DNA of 64,000 nucleotides from Ricordea florida (GCA_949710005.1 OX453281.1:20177561-20241560); one strand, 5' to 3'; shown: positions 46,601-57,960, numbered from the stretch's first letter. Translations and numbers: made by a program. The notes: generated by a model from the sequence alone, not told the origin.

Positions 46601-49600
46601 GCGGGAAGTTTTGCAGGTCGGGATAAGTTCGAATTAGATTCTTGGGAGGAGGGTTGAAAATTTTTGGAACAATTATTTATTTCTACCAGCTTTATCTCTC
46701 TGTCCTCTAACACCCTTCTTAACTACTGAAAGGGTGTGAGGATCTTTTAATATTCCAAATACTCCCCTTTTACTCGCTCTCATGTGACAAAGATCGGCAT
46801 ATATTTAATTCGCCAACTTCAAAATAGATTTTCTCGGTAACCAATCGGAATATCGAAAAAGTTTCACTCTCTTTTGTAGTCTATCACCTACTGATTGACA
46901 TTGTGCAGTTTGTTTGGTCGTACTTGTGAGCAGGAAGGCAGGTAATTTAGTTTAACAAATAGTGTCAGTTTTGCGTTAGAAGGCTTGCGCGCGCTTACCA
47001 TTAAATCAAATCTTAAAAAAAATTATTTCTTCTGATTCTACATTTTATTAGCTTTAGCTTTACGATGATATCTTTGTATGGTTATAATATAAGCGGCGCG
47101 CTTACGAATGATTCTTTGGAAGACACCTCTGAAGGTCTAAAGTAACTTTAACAAATCTTAACAACAAACTGTAATGCAAGGAATAACCGCAACCAAAGCA
47201 CTTTTAGAAGCTTACAACTCTGTCGCTCACAAAAACAACGATAAACGAAAGAAAATTAAGCGAAAGGAAGCAAGAGCTACCATAGAGTGACCTTCACCTG
47301 TCAAAGTATCTAGTCCGAAAGCGAAAAACTCCCGCCCTCGAAGATCAAAGCAGAGTCTGTTTATGCGCATGCGCGGTCACGCATAACGTCCTTACAGTCA
47401 CGCATAACATAATATATAGATTTAGCCAAGCCTAAAAGCGGGGCTCCCGTTAGTACTTTCATTTCACTTTAAACTGTAAAAGCATTCTAAAATATTGCGA
47501 AGGAATTCACAAACGTTTTTGATTATAGTTAAGTGTCGAGGTCGGTTAAATTGCTATGATTTTTGTCTAAACTTTCGTCTGCCATAAGTACGGTCTTTGT
47601 ACCTACAAAGTCATGGAGTATATTCTACAAAGAACACAAATTATCAATGTACTGTATTCTATTCCTGATGAAATTAACCATTCTATTTGCGTAAATGTAT
47701 TTAAAAGATTTGTACACGCTACTGGGAAATGCAGGACACAACTCTTGTCATTTTCGTGTTAAAACGAACACTTCGGTAAAATAAATGTTTACTCCAAGCA
47801 GGGTGCAAAGAAAATTAATTTTACAGATTGCCCTTCGGGCAAGCTGTAACCAACATCTACCAGCCCGAAAAACATTTTTCACGAGAATGAAAAAATAATT
47901 ATTAATTATTCTTTTCTTAATTACATTGTAAGTCTAAAAAATTACTGCCTTCATTTATTCACTACAATCAGCTGTAGTTACTTAAACAAAAGAAATAAAT
48001 AACCGTAAAAGTGTGAACTATAAGTAGACCTGGTCCAACGCAACGCGTGAATGACTAACATACATTTGAGAAATTTTACAATTTAGAAGAACATTTTTTA
48101 CGAAAACAACGGCGTTGAAACCAAAGTTCTCAATCGACACACTAAATGACAACGTCGACAACGCGAAAAGCTGCCAGTGAAAGCGCTACATTCTGCAATT
48201 TGCCGCCAAGAGAAAATTCCCGTGGGAGTATTTCTTAGCCGTCGACAGGGGAGATGTTTATATGATTAAAGGACATAAAAATTTGAAATCTTTCATCAGT
48301 TTGCTTCTCATTCAGAAGTAGTGCATTCAGAAGATCATTTTTCTGAAGAAGGTTTGTTTAGAAGTCGGTTTTCCAAGTCAAGTGTCAAGTTTAAGGGAAA
48401 GTGGAAAGTGCGAGTGCTGAGTCACGCATCAGTGAGCAAATATTATGCAGACAAAACTTATGCAAATTTGTGGTCCATAGCACGGAGTCTTTCCACTTCT
48501 CGGCTTTCTTCGCTACAATTTTGTCTGTTTTCCACAACACGGAGTCTTTCCGCTTCTCGGCTTTCTTCGCTACAATTTTGTCTGTTTTCCACAGCACGGA
48601 GTCTTTCCGCTTCTCGGCATTCTTCGCTACAATTTTGTCTGTTTTCCACAGCACGGAATCTTTCCGCTTCTCGGCGTTCTTCGTTAACATTTTGTCTATT
48701 TTCTCGAGCCCGGACTCTTTCTGCTTGTCGGCGTTTTTCGCTATAATTTCGTCTCCTTTCTCTTTCCCGAGCGCGCCTTCTTTGGCGATCTACTTCGCTC
48801 ATTCTTCCTCAGTTAATTCTTGCTCTCTTTCCCGTTGCTCTTCACCTGAACCCTGTGTTCTGCAAATTATATTTTCTCTGCTATTGTTTGTTGACATAGC
48901 AATAGAAATTGTTTCGTTTATCCTTTAGTAAAACTTTAACAGTGTAGAGTAGTAATATTGTGTCTCAAAAAGACAATGAACTGAAAATTTCTTTTTCAGT
49001 CGTCAACGCAATTTCCCGCCAAAAATATGCGGGCTACCAGAACAGCTTCCAAATAAATCACGTCACCTCGATGAGTTGACACATGAGCCCACAATATGGT
49101 CATGTGATGCTGGTCAGTGGCTATCCCGTTTTGACAGCTGTCAATTGACCATATTGTGAATGTCCAATATAAAAGACGTGGATTTGCCAAGACAAGCCTG
49201 AGATACCCCTCCCTTCCTTTTAATAGTCTCCCCTACCCTACCCGTACAATCTGTAGACGCGTACGGACGTACGTACGCTCGGTCAGTCACGTGACAACCA
49301 AAAGAAAAGAGGTTGACCATATTCCATGAGTATGGGGCTCTGCTCCACGCGCGCTTCGCGCGCGGGAGCCCCGCTAATAACGTGACATCACCCACAACAG
49401 ATGTTTTATATACTTGACAGCAAATACTCATGCAACTAGAACACCTTAGAGGTAACACGAAAACACGCGAACATTCCTTAACGGGAGAAAACACATTTAT
49501 AGTAGATACCTCAGGCTGAGTCAGTTACGAACATTTGAATTTTGCTCATTCTTTTTTGGATTTCGAGCAACAGTCGCTAATTTTGGCGATCTTTGTCCGG

Positions 49601-52600
49601 CGAATACAAGCGCGCCAGAGAGTCACCACTTTGCTTAGCAGCTTTGTAATTTTGTAACTTGATGACAATAAAAAACAATAAACTACAATAAAATGCGTGT
49701 CATGTCGCTCTTGCAGACAACCCTCGACAGCTTTATATCAGTTAAGAGCAAATCTTACATAAACTCACATATATAATTATTTTTATCGTGTTCCATGTAT
49801 ATGTTGCAATAAAGGTAAAGAAGCACACAAGGCCGGAGCTTATCCCGGTTTCAACAGTATGAAGCACCTGGGAGTATTACTACTCCTCCCTTGTATGGGA
49901 TGCTAGTTCATCGCAGGGTCACCCCCATCATTACATAGCAGGTGCCACAGGAGACCCAGCTTATTCCTGTTTCACTAGCATGAAGCACCTGGGAGTATTA
50001 TTACTCCCCCCTGGATGGGATGCTAGTCCATCGCAGGGTTACCCCCAGCACTGTATCGCTGGTACCCATTTATACACCTGGGTGGAGAGAGACAGTGTGG
50101 AGTAAAGTTTCTTGTCTAAGGAAACAACACAAGTTACCCCCAGCATTATATCACTGGTACCCATTTATACACCTGGGTGGAGAGAGACAGTGTGGAGTAA
50201 AGTTTCTTGTGTAAGGAAACAACACAGTGCCAGCACCAGGGCTCGAACTCCAAACCTTCTGCTCGGAAGTCCGCACGCCAACCACTACACTACTGTGTCT
50301 CCTAATGTGTTGCAGAACTGAAGCATAAATTGCCTGAAATAGAGAATTTTACGAACCTCGCTCTTTTAATTTCGTCCTTCTAACATTATAGGATAATGTG
50401 AGCATGAACTTTGCATAATAAAGAGGGTCCACAATAGGTTTGGCGGGATGCGGGATTTGGCTTATTTTGGGGGTGATATTCGGAATAAGAGGTGAAAACA
50501 GGAGCGGGAAGCGGGAATTTTAATCACGAGCGGGAGCGGGATTTTAACCTTTTATGGGGTCGGGATGCGAGAATCACAAGGGAAATGTAGCGGGATACGG
50601 GATCTAAGGCGTGACTACATAAAATGGTCTAAAATGTCTTGGTACAAAAGACTCCTTCGTGTAAATACCGGCTTTGTAGTTGTGTCGAGCTACAAGTTTA
50701 GCTTATCCATTAACACCTTTGACACCTTGGTGTTTGTAAAGCTGGTGCATTTCTATTTTCGGCGTTTTCGTCACAAGAAAAAGTATCAAGTCACATCGGT
50801 CACATGGTTTATTTTCCGGCGTTTTTCGATCTTAGACATCTTAAACGACTGTCTTAAACGACCCTTCCATCAAGTTGTGTTGTTAGCCTGGCCACTATGG
50901 CCACACCGGTGCCGACGGAGACGACGGATGAAGTGAATCACGTGAATCACATAATAGACATTTTAAAAATTGTGTCGCCATTTATTACGAGAAAGGTGCC
51001 AGTGGAAATACCTTTCTTCGGAAAGAGAAATTCAGAGCACCCGTTTCAAGGGAGGTAAAGACCCTTAAAGCCTTGAAAGAAACTGTCAGGTGAGTCACCT
51101 TATACATGTGTTTTCTATATTTGAGCCGACCTCACTGACATGAACTTTCATACCGCGGAAGAATAGGTGTCGCCACAGGCGGCCCAGAACGTTTTACACG
51201 ATGTACGTGACATAATTCGGGTGGCGATTTCGTTATGCCGCAAAATTTGTCACGTTTTAAATAATAATTCCTTTCCCTTTGACCATAACTTAGACTGTCT
51301 TGTACTGCAGCTTACTTTGACCGCAACATGCATTCACAGTTACGATATTGAAAACCTTGGACAACAAAGCTACCCACTCCATAAAGGTCAGTGTCGTTTA
51401 TTTATATGTTAAACAAAAAAATCCTTAAAAAATCGGGCGGGATCGGGATCCGGACGTAAAAAAGGGCGGGAAAGTGGGATTAACAAGAAAAAATGGGTGG
51501 GAAGGCGGGATTTGGGAACCCTATTGTGGACCCTCAATAAACATGTAGTGCTTTCCACGAGAAAAGGCGTCATATTACATCACAACCTCCCCATAACGCC
51601 CACCTCTCCACAACGGCCACTTTCGGAATGATTTCCGCACAGGTCCCTACTTCATTATGCATTCTGTAGTCGTACAAGAAATGTTTGCACGCGCACTTCC
51701 CAAGACAATTCAACTACAGCATACATAATAGCGACTTTAAGATCCACTACGGCGAGGCTCTGGTACGGCAAAAGTGTGAAAGAGTACTTCCGGTGACGTC
51801 ATTTGTTGTGGTCCAAGTAAGCTTTCCCGCCGTAGGACGGCTGTCTGGTACGGCAAACACGCCAGGTTGAGGGAGTGTTCACTACGTGAGTAAACTACAT
51901 TGCATTTTTATCGAATCTTTACTCGTTAAAATGCACAGATGGCATAAAAACGTTCATTTTACAATATTTTAATAGTTTTTTGGGGTTTATTACGTTTTTT
52001 TAGCAATTAACTTGTCCAAAGTGAAGCCGAAAGATGGACAAGTCGGACAAGCACACGTCGCAAGCATCGTAAGTTCAAAGTTTTTTATTTTTTGCACACT
52101 TCTAATCTCTAAAACACTGAAGTTTAGCGAAATTTCATGCAGCTTAATGAAGAACGAGTAACATCTGGAATATCAATGGTTTGGAAGTAACTGATCTTGA
52201 AGAATAATGTTTTCGATTTCATTTTGCTTATTTTCTGTCGATTAGCTTAGTGAAATCACTTGACTTGGTTGTTGAGTTTGCCCTTTTTGGGAACTTTGAT
52301 TTGATGATAAGCAGTATCTTTCTCGTGAAATTTATCCCCTAATAATGACAAAAACTTTGTTAGAGCCCTCACTTTATAATAAGTGATACCAGTGCCCAGT
52401 TATATGATGATATCCTTTATTTTTCCAGAAATCCCAGTATCAAAGGTTGCTGTTTTTGCTTCTCACAGGAATGGTTGTTTTCTATTCTTTTTATCTTTAT
52501 TAGGAAGTCAATGTAATGGACAAGGGAGCATGATATCCTTCTTTGCCGAGAAGTTCTTGCCTTAGAGGTTTATAAGCACAAAAAGGGAACAAATGAAGCA

Positions 52601-55600
52601 GGGCGTCTGTGGGATGAAATTGCCAAGAATCTTAGAGGGTGCCAAACCGTGAGATTTAAATCTAATTTATCTCAGCGAGCAGTCAGGGAGAGATTTAACC
52701 TGATCCAAGGCAGATTCAAAGAAAATGAAAAAACAGAATTAGCAGCATCTGGAATTTCTGTACCAGAACAAGATGAGCTTGATGTCCTTCGTGAGGACAT
52801 AGCAGAAAGAGAGAGAGATGCTATTGCAGAAGCTAGTGAAAAGAAAGGTCAGGAGAGGGCTACAGCAGAAGATATCAGAAACCAAGCTTTGGAGAGGATG
52901 GGGCAAACAAACAAACGAAAATCTGAAGACGGCCAAGAGCCAAAGGAAAGGAAATCCAGGAGAAGCAGTAATGAGGCTCTTCAGTTTATGCAGGAGAAGG
53001 CTGAATCAGACAAGGCATTCCGAGAAGAAGAGCTAAAGATAAGGAAAAAAGAAGAAGAAACCAAAGCTGCTCAATTCCAAGCAATGTTCACCCAGCAGCA
53101 GTCCTTCTTGCAAGCAATAACCCAACAGCAGGCTCAACAGCAGCAACAGAATCAGCACATGCAGATGTTAATGGCACAACAAAGTCAGGCAATGATGTCT
53201 GTTTTGGAAAAACTCTTGTCAAAGGAGTGACTCAAAAGAGTCACAGATCAGTTTCATTCCATTTGAGTTTTACAGCAAGAAGTGTTAGATCAAAAGGGAT
53301 GTGAAATCATTCCAAGTATTGTAGCAAAGTTGTGTTTTGGAGTCAGCTACTGTATTTTAAATGTAATTCATTTTGGATTTGCTTGGAAGGTCATCAGAGT
53401 GTGCCTTTATTTTATATTTGTTTTTAAAAAGGTTAAAACAACCAATGTTACTCAAACAAATTCCACCCATAAGACATAACATATGAAACAAATGTGGCTC
53501 TTGTTTTCTCAACGAACTTCAAATTCAAGCAAAAGTTACTTTTGTGTTTTTGCATGAATTCAAGGCCAGAAAGGTGAAAATAAAGGCTTTTCTCATTGGC
53601 TATCACATTTTTCAAGTTCATATCTTTATTTGCAGAAGGCTGGTCTTTTACTGACAGTCTCAAAAGCAATACAATTTTAACAGGAGTCATATGTGAGATC
53701 AACTCTACAGTATTTTTTATAAGACTGAATTCTAAATGCAAGTGTGATATGCCTTAACAGAATCTAGTGTTGTAAAAATAATGAAAATCTTGAGGTATAC
53801 ATAGTATGTTGAGGTTTGTCACCCTTCAGAACTGATGCTGTGACCCCAACATGTTTCCAACAGTTCTCATTAAATCCAGCAAAACTTCTCCGAATGTTTA
53901 AGTGCTCTTGGTTTCATTGTTGTGTTGCTAATTTACACCATAAAATCATAATGCTTGAATTATTAAAGATAATTTTCAAAACAGTTAGCCTCAACTGTAG
54001 CACTTATGCAAAATAAGTTTCAAGGTCGGGAGGATTACACTGGAAAAAATCTGAGGTTGTGTTTCCATATAGACATGTTAGCCCATTTCTAAGAATAGCA
54101 CTGATGATGTACATTTTCCCCACACTACTCAGTCCCAACTTTAAGTTCTTTTTAAAGTCCAGAAACTTGAAGTAATTGATTATGTCTCCGAACAACCACT
54201 CCACACTTGTTCTCACTGAGCTCATAGCAGCATTGTAAGCTTCCATCTGTGGGGTTAAAACTCCATTTCTAAATGGACATTGAAGGTGTACACGGATGGG
54301 GTAAGCAGGATCCCCGTAAATACAAAGAGGTTGTCCAGCCAGGCTGAAGGCATACTGACGGAGATCATCTAAAAGGTGAGACTCGGCAAGCATACCTGCA
54401 TCATGCTTTCTTCCCTCTGCAACAAAATTTGTGGACAGGAGGAATGTTAAAGTTCAGTCAGATAAGTGAAAAAGTCTTGTAACATTTTGTTAAAGGAACA
54501 TTGAAGCATCATGGGTCTCGGGAATATTTCATTCATTTTTCTTGTAACTATGACAATTCAGGAAAAAATGAAACTAATTGTTCATTCATATATTTATTAT
54601 GACATAGTCAGCTTGGCTATGAGGTCATGAAAGTGAAGTGTTTTAATTTGTAAGAGTTTTTTTTTTATTTCTCATAAAAAGGAGTTGTATGTTTCCAAGA
54701 AGTTTCATTTCAAGCGATTTCTCAAGATGAAAAGAAAAAAATACACTTAAGCAGTTGCCTCCTCACCCTATAAACCCCAGATTCCATTTTCAAAAAAAAA
54801 CCAACAACTTACCGACAGGGCCATACATATTTGCAATCATTCCATCTGGGGTAACAACAGACTGAAACTTGATTCCATGGACACGTTTGTGTCCACTGTA
54901 AAGCAACCTCTGGTTGACAGTGCCGGGCCTACAAATAGGGCGAACTGTCCCATCAACAAAACCAAAACAGTTATTAAGTGGGGCTCCTTTTCGGTGAACA
55001 ACTTCGGCAAATCTTTCAAGATTGGCTTGGCTTAGTTGCTGATGATTCCACTGCAGAATGCGATGGCTGTGAGCTTGATAGATATAATCCAAAACTTGAT
55101 TTGTAATCATACACAATACAGGAACCGGCCTAGCGAACAAGTGGACCATATCGCTGTATCGGCAAGGGAAGCACAACCGCTTCAAAAGCATGCATAGTCC
55201 TTCAGTTCCTTCACAAATTGTTCCTTGGTGACAAATTATAACATCAGGAATCCGCAAAGCTTGAGAAAGCCTTGGGATATCAGTTTTCCTGAACCGAAAT
55301 TCGGCCACACATTCATCTTCGGTCAGGTTTTGGAGGTCGAAATGTGGATACAAGTCACACGGCAAGTCCAGGTTTTGTGGGCTGTAAAGGTCGTATAGTA
55401 AGAGAAATTCGGCGTCATTTAGGACTTTCATGTCATAGTAGAGCACTATAAGCTCTCTCAATTCTTTCCAAGAAACCATTTCTTCTAAATAAACATACCA
55501 CAACCAAAAAACTTGGAGCCGAGTCTGATTTGTTTACATCGAGTTTGACTTTGCCGTACTACAGAAAACTTAATCAATTCGAGTTTTGGCGGGAGAAACC

Positions 55601-56049
55601 GTAGTCGGCCCAGTCTCTTTCGGTTGCATCCGCCGTACCAGAGCTTCGCCGTAGTGGATCTTAAAGTCCCTAATGAAGTAGGGACTGTGCGGAAATCATT
55701 CCCCACTTTCTTCTGTCCACAAGGTGGCCGTTGCGGAGAGGTTCAACTGCATTTCCTTGACTTATATTTTTCCTACTCATTTATTTCTAAACTCTTATTA
55801 TTTCAAGATTATAAACTAATCGAGTTCATAAAGGTCATTGGTTTCTAAGGGCACTGATACTGCCTAAACACCAAGCGAAATATTCACTTCGTCGCCTTCA
55901 CTTACCTTGTGACCTCTTTCAACCAGCTCTTGTCCAAATTTAGAAACGAAAAGCGAATGGCTTCCTCCAAACATGGGAATCATTGCAAATTTCGCAGCCA
56001 AGGCACAAGAAAGAAGACCAAGGTAAAACAGAGACTGAAAAACCGCCAT
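37694..56049 (-). CDS. UDP-glucuronosyltransferase, complete (UGT-2)
   Basis: Five exons join in phase: 56049-55906, 43156-42556, 40387-40169, 38927-38639 and 37973-37694, predicting 510 residues, the usual UGT length. The enzyme conjugates sugars from UDP-sugars to lipophilic compounds in the endoplasmic reticulum lumen. Exon 1 has a signal peptide (1-19) and the GGSHSL motif with the presumed catalytic His31. Exon 4 holds the UGT signature from WLPQND (W337) through FIGHAG (H355) to FFGDQFEN, the UDP-sugar site. Exon 5 has one membrane helix (about 467-493) and a KDKMN tail, a KxKxx retrieval signal. All introns are GT/AG; the exon 4 donor (GTCGGT) is weak but in the same place as in UGT-1. 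Intron 1 is 12.7 kb and hosts transposons. Confidence 0.9.
38928..40168 (-). other. UGT-2 intron 3
   Basis: The 1.2 kb intron holds no other gene or recognisable repeat; only a C-rich run occurs near 40090-40110. Confidence 0.55.
40541..40740 (-). mobile_element. tRNA-derived SINE, minus copy
   Basis: On the minus strand the head has box A-like TAGCTCAGTTGATAGAGC and box B GGGTTCGAATCC, spaced as in a tRNA. A tail with CAGGCTTTAATTTCACAGC follows in the related copies. It lies in UGT-2 intron 2 and forms an inverted pair with the copies at 40800-41105. Confidence 0.75.
40800..41105 (+). mobile_element. tRNA-derived SINE copies, plus strand
   Basis: Two plus-strand pieces follow one another. 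The first (40800-40935) is a headless tail ending in TTTCATATATTCATTTGCATC. The second (about 40950-41105) has TTGGTAGAGC and GGGTTCGAGTCCC boxes, then the same CCTGAGTTTTTTTT...CAGGCTTTAATTTCACAGC tail. Together with the minus copy they make a foldable inverted arrangement inside UGT-2 intron 2. Confidence 0.75.
41690..42400. repeat. 106-bp satellite array, about seven copies
   Basis: The anchor CTGAAC occurs at 41881, 41987, 42093, 42199 and 42305, exactly 106 bp apart, with diverged units on either side. Units contain GTACTGTTTGTTTTACTATA and CATCTGTGGATCAAACCATG. It lies in UGT-2 intron 2. The same unit occurs at 31085-31349 near UGT-1. Confidence 0.95.
43157..43481 (-). other. start of UGT-2 intron 1 (3' end)
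   Basis: The splice acceptor CTACAG lies at 43162-43157 on the minus strand. The rest of this stretch shows TTTGCAAAT-like low-complexity sequence and no exon. Confidence 0.5.
43482..43640. mobile_element. Hairpin MITE
   Basis: GAATAGAAGCGAGGCTGGAG with GTGACCTTG beyond it (from 43489) has a near-perfect reverse complement ending near 43627, around a short AT-rich loop. This is a small foldback element without coding capacity. Confidence 0.75.
43641..45135. other. UGT-2 intron 1, repeats but no gene
   Basis: CACAACGGCCA/CTTTACAACGGCCAC segments (43670-43780) resemble the palindrome arms at 51601 and 55718. At 44300-44490 a segment like ATTTCGTGTATATACCCACC occurs twice in direct and once in inverted orientation. 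No exon is supported. Confidence 0.4.
45136..45914 (-). pseudogene. N-terminal fragment of a second Polinton-type polymerase
   Basis: Two overlapping frames (45914-45288 and 45333-45136) match, in order, the segment of the 14698-18936 polymerase between its proline linker and its exonuclease. Shared blocks are YTIEGRRGMDAETF against [25 protein letters not shown] against [11 protein letters not shown], then GSGWLFVRVEQFDIHIDEF against [19 protein letters not shown] and SYITLPK against SYIPLPQ. The frame breaks in an A-rich run near 45380. Catalytic regions are absent. Sequence identity is modest, so it derives from a different element than the one at 14288. A stand-alone protein with this domain is the alternative. 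Confidence 0.7.
46006..46164 (+). CDS. Small DUF5679-like protein, virus-associated
   Basis: The 52-residue frame begins MLSYCLKERRKETEC, has VTTKNGRYMIKC and ends ASCGIKNDKF. The YCLK.R ... GR ... C..CG pattern resembles DUF5679, a tiny zinc-ribbon-like family known from large DNA viruses and related elements. One expected cysteine (CLKCR) is an ERR here, which may mean decay. It is divergent from the polymerase fragment 91 bp away, so both probably come from the same virus-like insertion. Confidence 0.5.
   Translation: MLSYCLKERRKETECLPGSEEYVTTKNGRYMIKCIFASCGIKNDKFVSESAY
46165..48457. other. UGT-2 intron 1, no gene recognised
   Basis: More than 2 kb with no supported exon on either strand. 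A short hairpin (GCCCTTCGGGC) occurs near 47828. Confidence 0.45.
48458..48802 (-). CDS. 19-residue repeat fragment, origin unknown
   Basis: The 114-residue frame is highly charged. It holds about four copies of a 19-residue repeat (RAVENRQNCSEESREAERL) encoded by a 57 bp tandem with anchors at 48481, 48538, 48595, 48652 and 48709. It begins with MSEVDRQRRRARERERRR. Such arginine/glutamate repeats occur at the start of Helitron-like and other transposon proteins, but I cannot place it. It stops soon after the repeats, so it is probably an exon fragment. Confidence 0.4.
   Translation of the reverse strand: MSEVDRQRRRARERERRRNYSEKRRQAERVRARENRQNVNEERREAERFRAVENRQNCSEECREAERLRAVENRQNCSEESREAERLRVVENRQNCSEESREVERLRAMDHKFA
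48803..49824. other. non-coding with short palindromes
   Basis: CACAATATGGTCA (49089) recurs inverted as TGACCATATTGTG (49146), and GCGCGCTTCGCGCGC forms a strong hairpin near 49357. No exon is supported. Confidence 0.4.
49825..50305 (-). mobile_element. Composite SINE-like repeat
   Basis: The motif ATGAAGCACCTGGGAGTATT...GGATGCTAGT.CATCGCAGGGT occurs twice (about 49858 and 49979), and CCCAGCA.T.TATC.CTGGTACCCATTTATACACCTGGG also occurs twice (50043, 50134). The right end (50228-50300), read on the minus strand, has a tRNA-like box B and a GTAGTGGTTGGCG box A-like segment. This suggests a tRNA-derived SINE with internal duplication. Confidence 0.5.
50423..51535. mobile_element. Non-autonomous transposon with GAGGGTCC ends
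   Basis: GAGGGTCCACAATAGG at the left and its exact complement at the right are 16 bp inverted ends. AATAAA flanks both sides (50417-50422, 51536-51541), though it is low complexity. Subterminal GGGATGCGGGATT-like repeats occur at both ends. An open stretch at 51167-51388 followed by GTCAGT may be a relic exon. No transposase is seen. Confidence 0.65.
52034..53230 (+). CDS. Harbinger Myb/SANT-like DNA-binding protein
   Basis: This is the accessory protein that helps Harbinger transposases enter the nucleus and bind transposon ends. Exon 1 is 52034-52068 (donor GTAAGT) and exon 2 52525-53230, in phase, predicting 246 residues. The trihelix-like domain has EHDILLCREVL, AGRLWDEIAKNL and SQRAVRERF in order. 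A SGIS...ELDVL block, a basic stretch with probable nuclear signals (TNKRKSED, KERKSRR) and a glutamine-rich coiled coil at the C-terminus follow. The exon 2 acceptor (ACAAG) is not strong, so that border is the weak point. Confidence 0.8.
54004..55503 (-). CDS. PIF/Harbinger DDE transposase
   Basis: Exon 1 is 55503-54813 (donor GTAAGT) and exon 2 54416-54004 (acceptor TTGCAG), joined in phase, predicting 367 residues. The catalytic triad is visible: FVDGT (D184), YGDPAYP (D266) and SVEWLFG (E303), the DDE_Tnp_4 pattern. GHKRVHGIKFQSVV lies between, as expected. A helix-rich N-terminal region (1-150) should bind DNA or the Myb partner. A second start at the MVSWKEL methionine is possible. No frame breaks are seen, so the copy may be active. 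Confidence 0.9.
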
Positions 56050-57189
56050 GATGGTTTGTCTTGTAACTGAAGGAAACGTATGCCACTAGCTCAGGCTACA
56101 AAAAAGATTCTGACCAGGAGGTCTTCTAATCTTGTACATTACTTGTCACCGCTTGCCGGAAACAATCAATGAAGCCTTTTTTTTCTTGTTTCATTACCGA
56201 GGTTGTCGCGACTGTCTAGTGTGAATATTTCGCTTAAGTTTCTGTCGTTTTACTGTATAACGCTGGTTGCATTTGCGAAGCTATGAGCAAAATGGCTACA
56301 ATTCTAATTACTCCTGGCAAGTGTTAAATCTACTTTAATTTAACGGGAAGATGCCGGCAAAACGAATCCGTTTTAACTTACGTCAAGTTTGACCACTACA
56401 CTGCTAAACGAGAGTGGCAAACTATTTCTGTAGGAAATCCTTACTTGGTTATCGACTTTGGTAAGTTTAGCTTTGTTTAGCCGAGCTATTGCTGATAAGT
56501 CGTGATTTTTAATAATTCAGTTTTTTGTTGATGAAAAATACCGAGAAAATATACCGAGCGCAAATTATTTTTTTGCACGTGTTCTCTGATGATGTATTTC
56601 ACATAATTTTTGATAATGTATTACAAAAAGATCATGTCCAGATTTCTCGATATTTTATCAATTTTGCTCTATCACACGCCGCCCAACAAACGATCGCTAG
56701 CCTCTAGCATTTGGCGCTTTCCTATTTTGCTTTTGCATTTTGATCACCGTCTCATGAAAGTGCTTTTTACGACTATTTTGCAGAATGCAAAATTGGAGTT
56801 TAGTTAGCGAGCGCGATGTCACTCGCTCAGACGGTCAACGTTCCATGGGTCGTAAACTTTTGTTTGTAATTCCGCTGACCAATACATAACTTGACGATGA
56901 AATTTCAAAATGTCTACAAATGTGAAATGTAGTGAAGCAATGAGTGATGAGATAATTACAGCTATGTCAAGAGCATGTGGTGCGAGCATTTTCCTCTTTG
57001 AATTGTTTAAAAACAACCTAGAAAGCTTTTGTTGTCCTTGTTACGAAAAGAACGCGGGATCCTGGCAAGCATGGATTTTAATAACATGATGCATGCAATG
57101 CGTGAATATTGAGCAAAATAATAAAGGTTAAGCGCACGGTATGACCTGTCACGCGCGAATTTTCAAAATATTTATCTTCGCAAGCCCCG
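56050..57189. other. upstream region of UGT-2
   Basis: No exon is supported. The UGT-2 promoter should lie in the first few hundred bases, but I see no clear TATA element or initiator. Confidence 0.45.
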
Positions 57190-57960
57190 TGGTATGTTTA
57201 ACAGCTGTCAAGACTCATGGCTAAGTCACGAAAGACATAAGCGGTCATTGATCCTGCTTAGCCTGGGATAAACATTACTTTTGTATCTTGCACTACAACT
57301 AGACAATTAACTGCGTGTACCCAGGCAGTTGTTAAACTGTGAAGGCTAAGTAAAGAAATAAATTGACTTTGTTTGCACAGCCATGATTGTGTTTAAACTG
57401 TCATCAAACAGTGATTAAAATTGCACTACTAAGCGTACTAGTGAAATAGCCCAGTTTCGATATTTTAAAATTAAGCCTAAAACAATAGACATCAATGCAA
57501 ACGTTTTGTGCATTTGTATGTGGTTTGAGAAGAAATCTTGGTATTACAATTAATTACCATTACCAACTTCGGACGCTTAACATAAGTACACAATAAAGTT
57601 GACAACCATTTGGTAGTAAATGCATGGATATCACACGTGTATCATTCCTTTGGTAACACTATACTGCAACTTAATGTTCGACTATGTTTTAACAGCTGTC
57701 AAGACTCGTGGTTTGTCACGAAATACATTTACATAAGCAGACATCCGACTCCTGTTGAGCGTGTCATCAAACAGTGATTAAAATTGCACTACTATGCACA
57801 GAAAGCAATGGCAACTCTATTTTACAAGTAAAATTGCCATTAACAACTTTGGACGCTTAACAGAAGTACACAATAAAGTTGACAACCATTTGGCAGTAAA
57901 TGCATGGTGTATTATTCCTTAGCGCTATACTGCAACTTAATGTTCGACTATGTTTAATCC
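57190..57960. repeat. Imperfect duplicated segments
   Basis: Three blocks recur in shuffled spacing. AACAGCTGTCAAGACTC occurs at 57200 and 57691. ATCAAACAGTGATTAAAATT occurs at 57402 and 57765. GTACACAATAAAGTTGACAA with its following sequence occurs near 57586 and 57867. There is no coding potential. The pattern fits overlapping duplications of a roughly 0.3-0.5 kb segment. Confidence 0.75.

Larger units (their letters stand above)
51731..55670. mobile_element. Autonomous PIF/Harbinger transposon
   Basis: Inverted ends share GACTTTAAGATCCACTACGG and continue to GCTCTGGTACGGC at both sides. A TAA lies at each border, consistent with the 3 bp duplication of this superfamily, with one or two bases changed at the left tip. 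Between the ends are a Myb/SANT-like protein gene (+) and a DDE transposase gene (-) in convergent order, the two-gene set of autonomous Harbingers. Both look intact. Confidence 0.88.
51625..55702. mobile_element. 8-bp-duplication element split by a PIF/Harbinger
   Basis: The ends GGAATGATTTCCGCACAGG and complement belong to the family seen at 34871-35857. CCACTTTC flanks both ends exactly (51617-51624 and 55703-55710). Its right part is interrupted at CATAA/TGAAG by the Harbinger element; the unbroken form of this junction is present at 35822-35833. Its own DNA is only about 105 bp on the left plus about 30 bp on the right. Confidence 0.85.
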
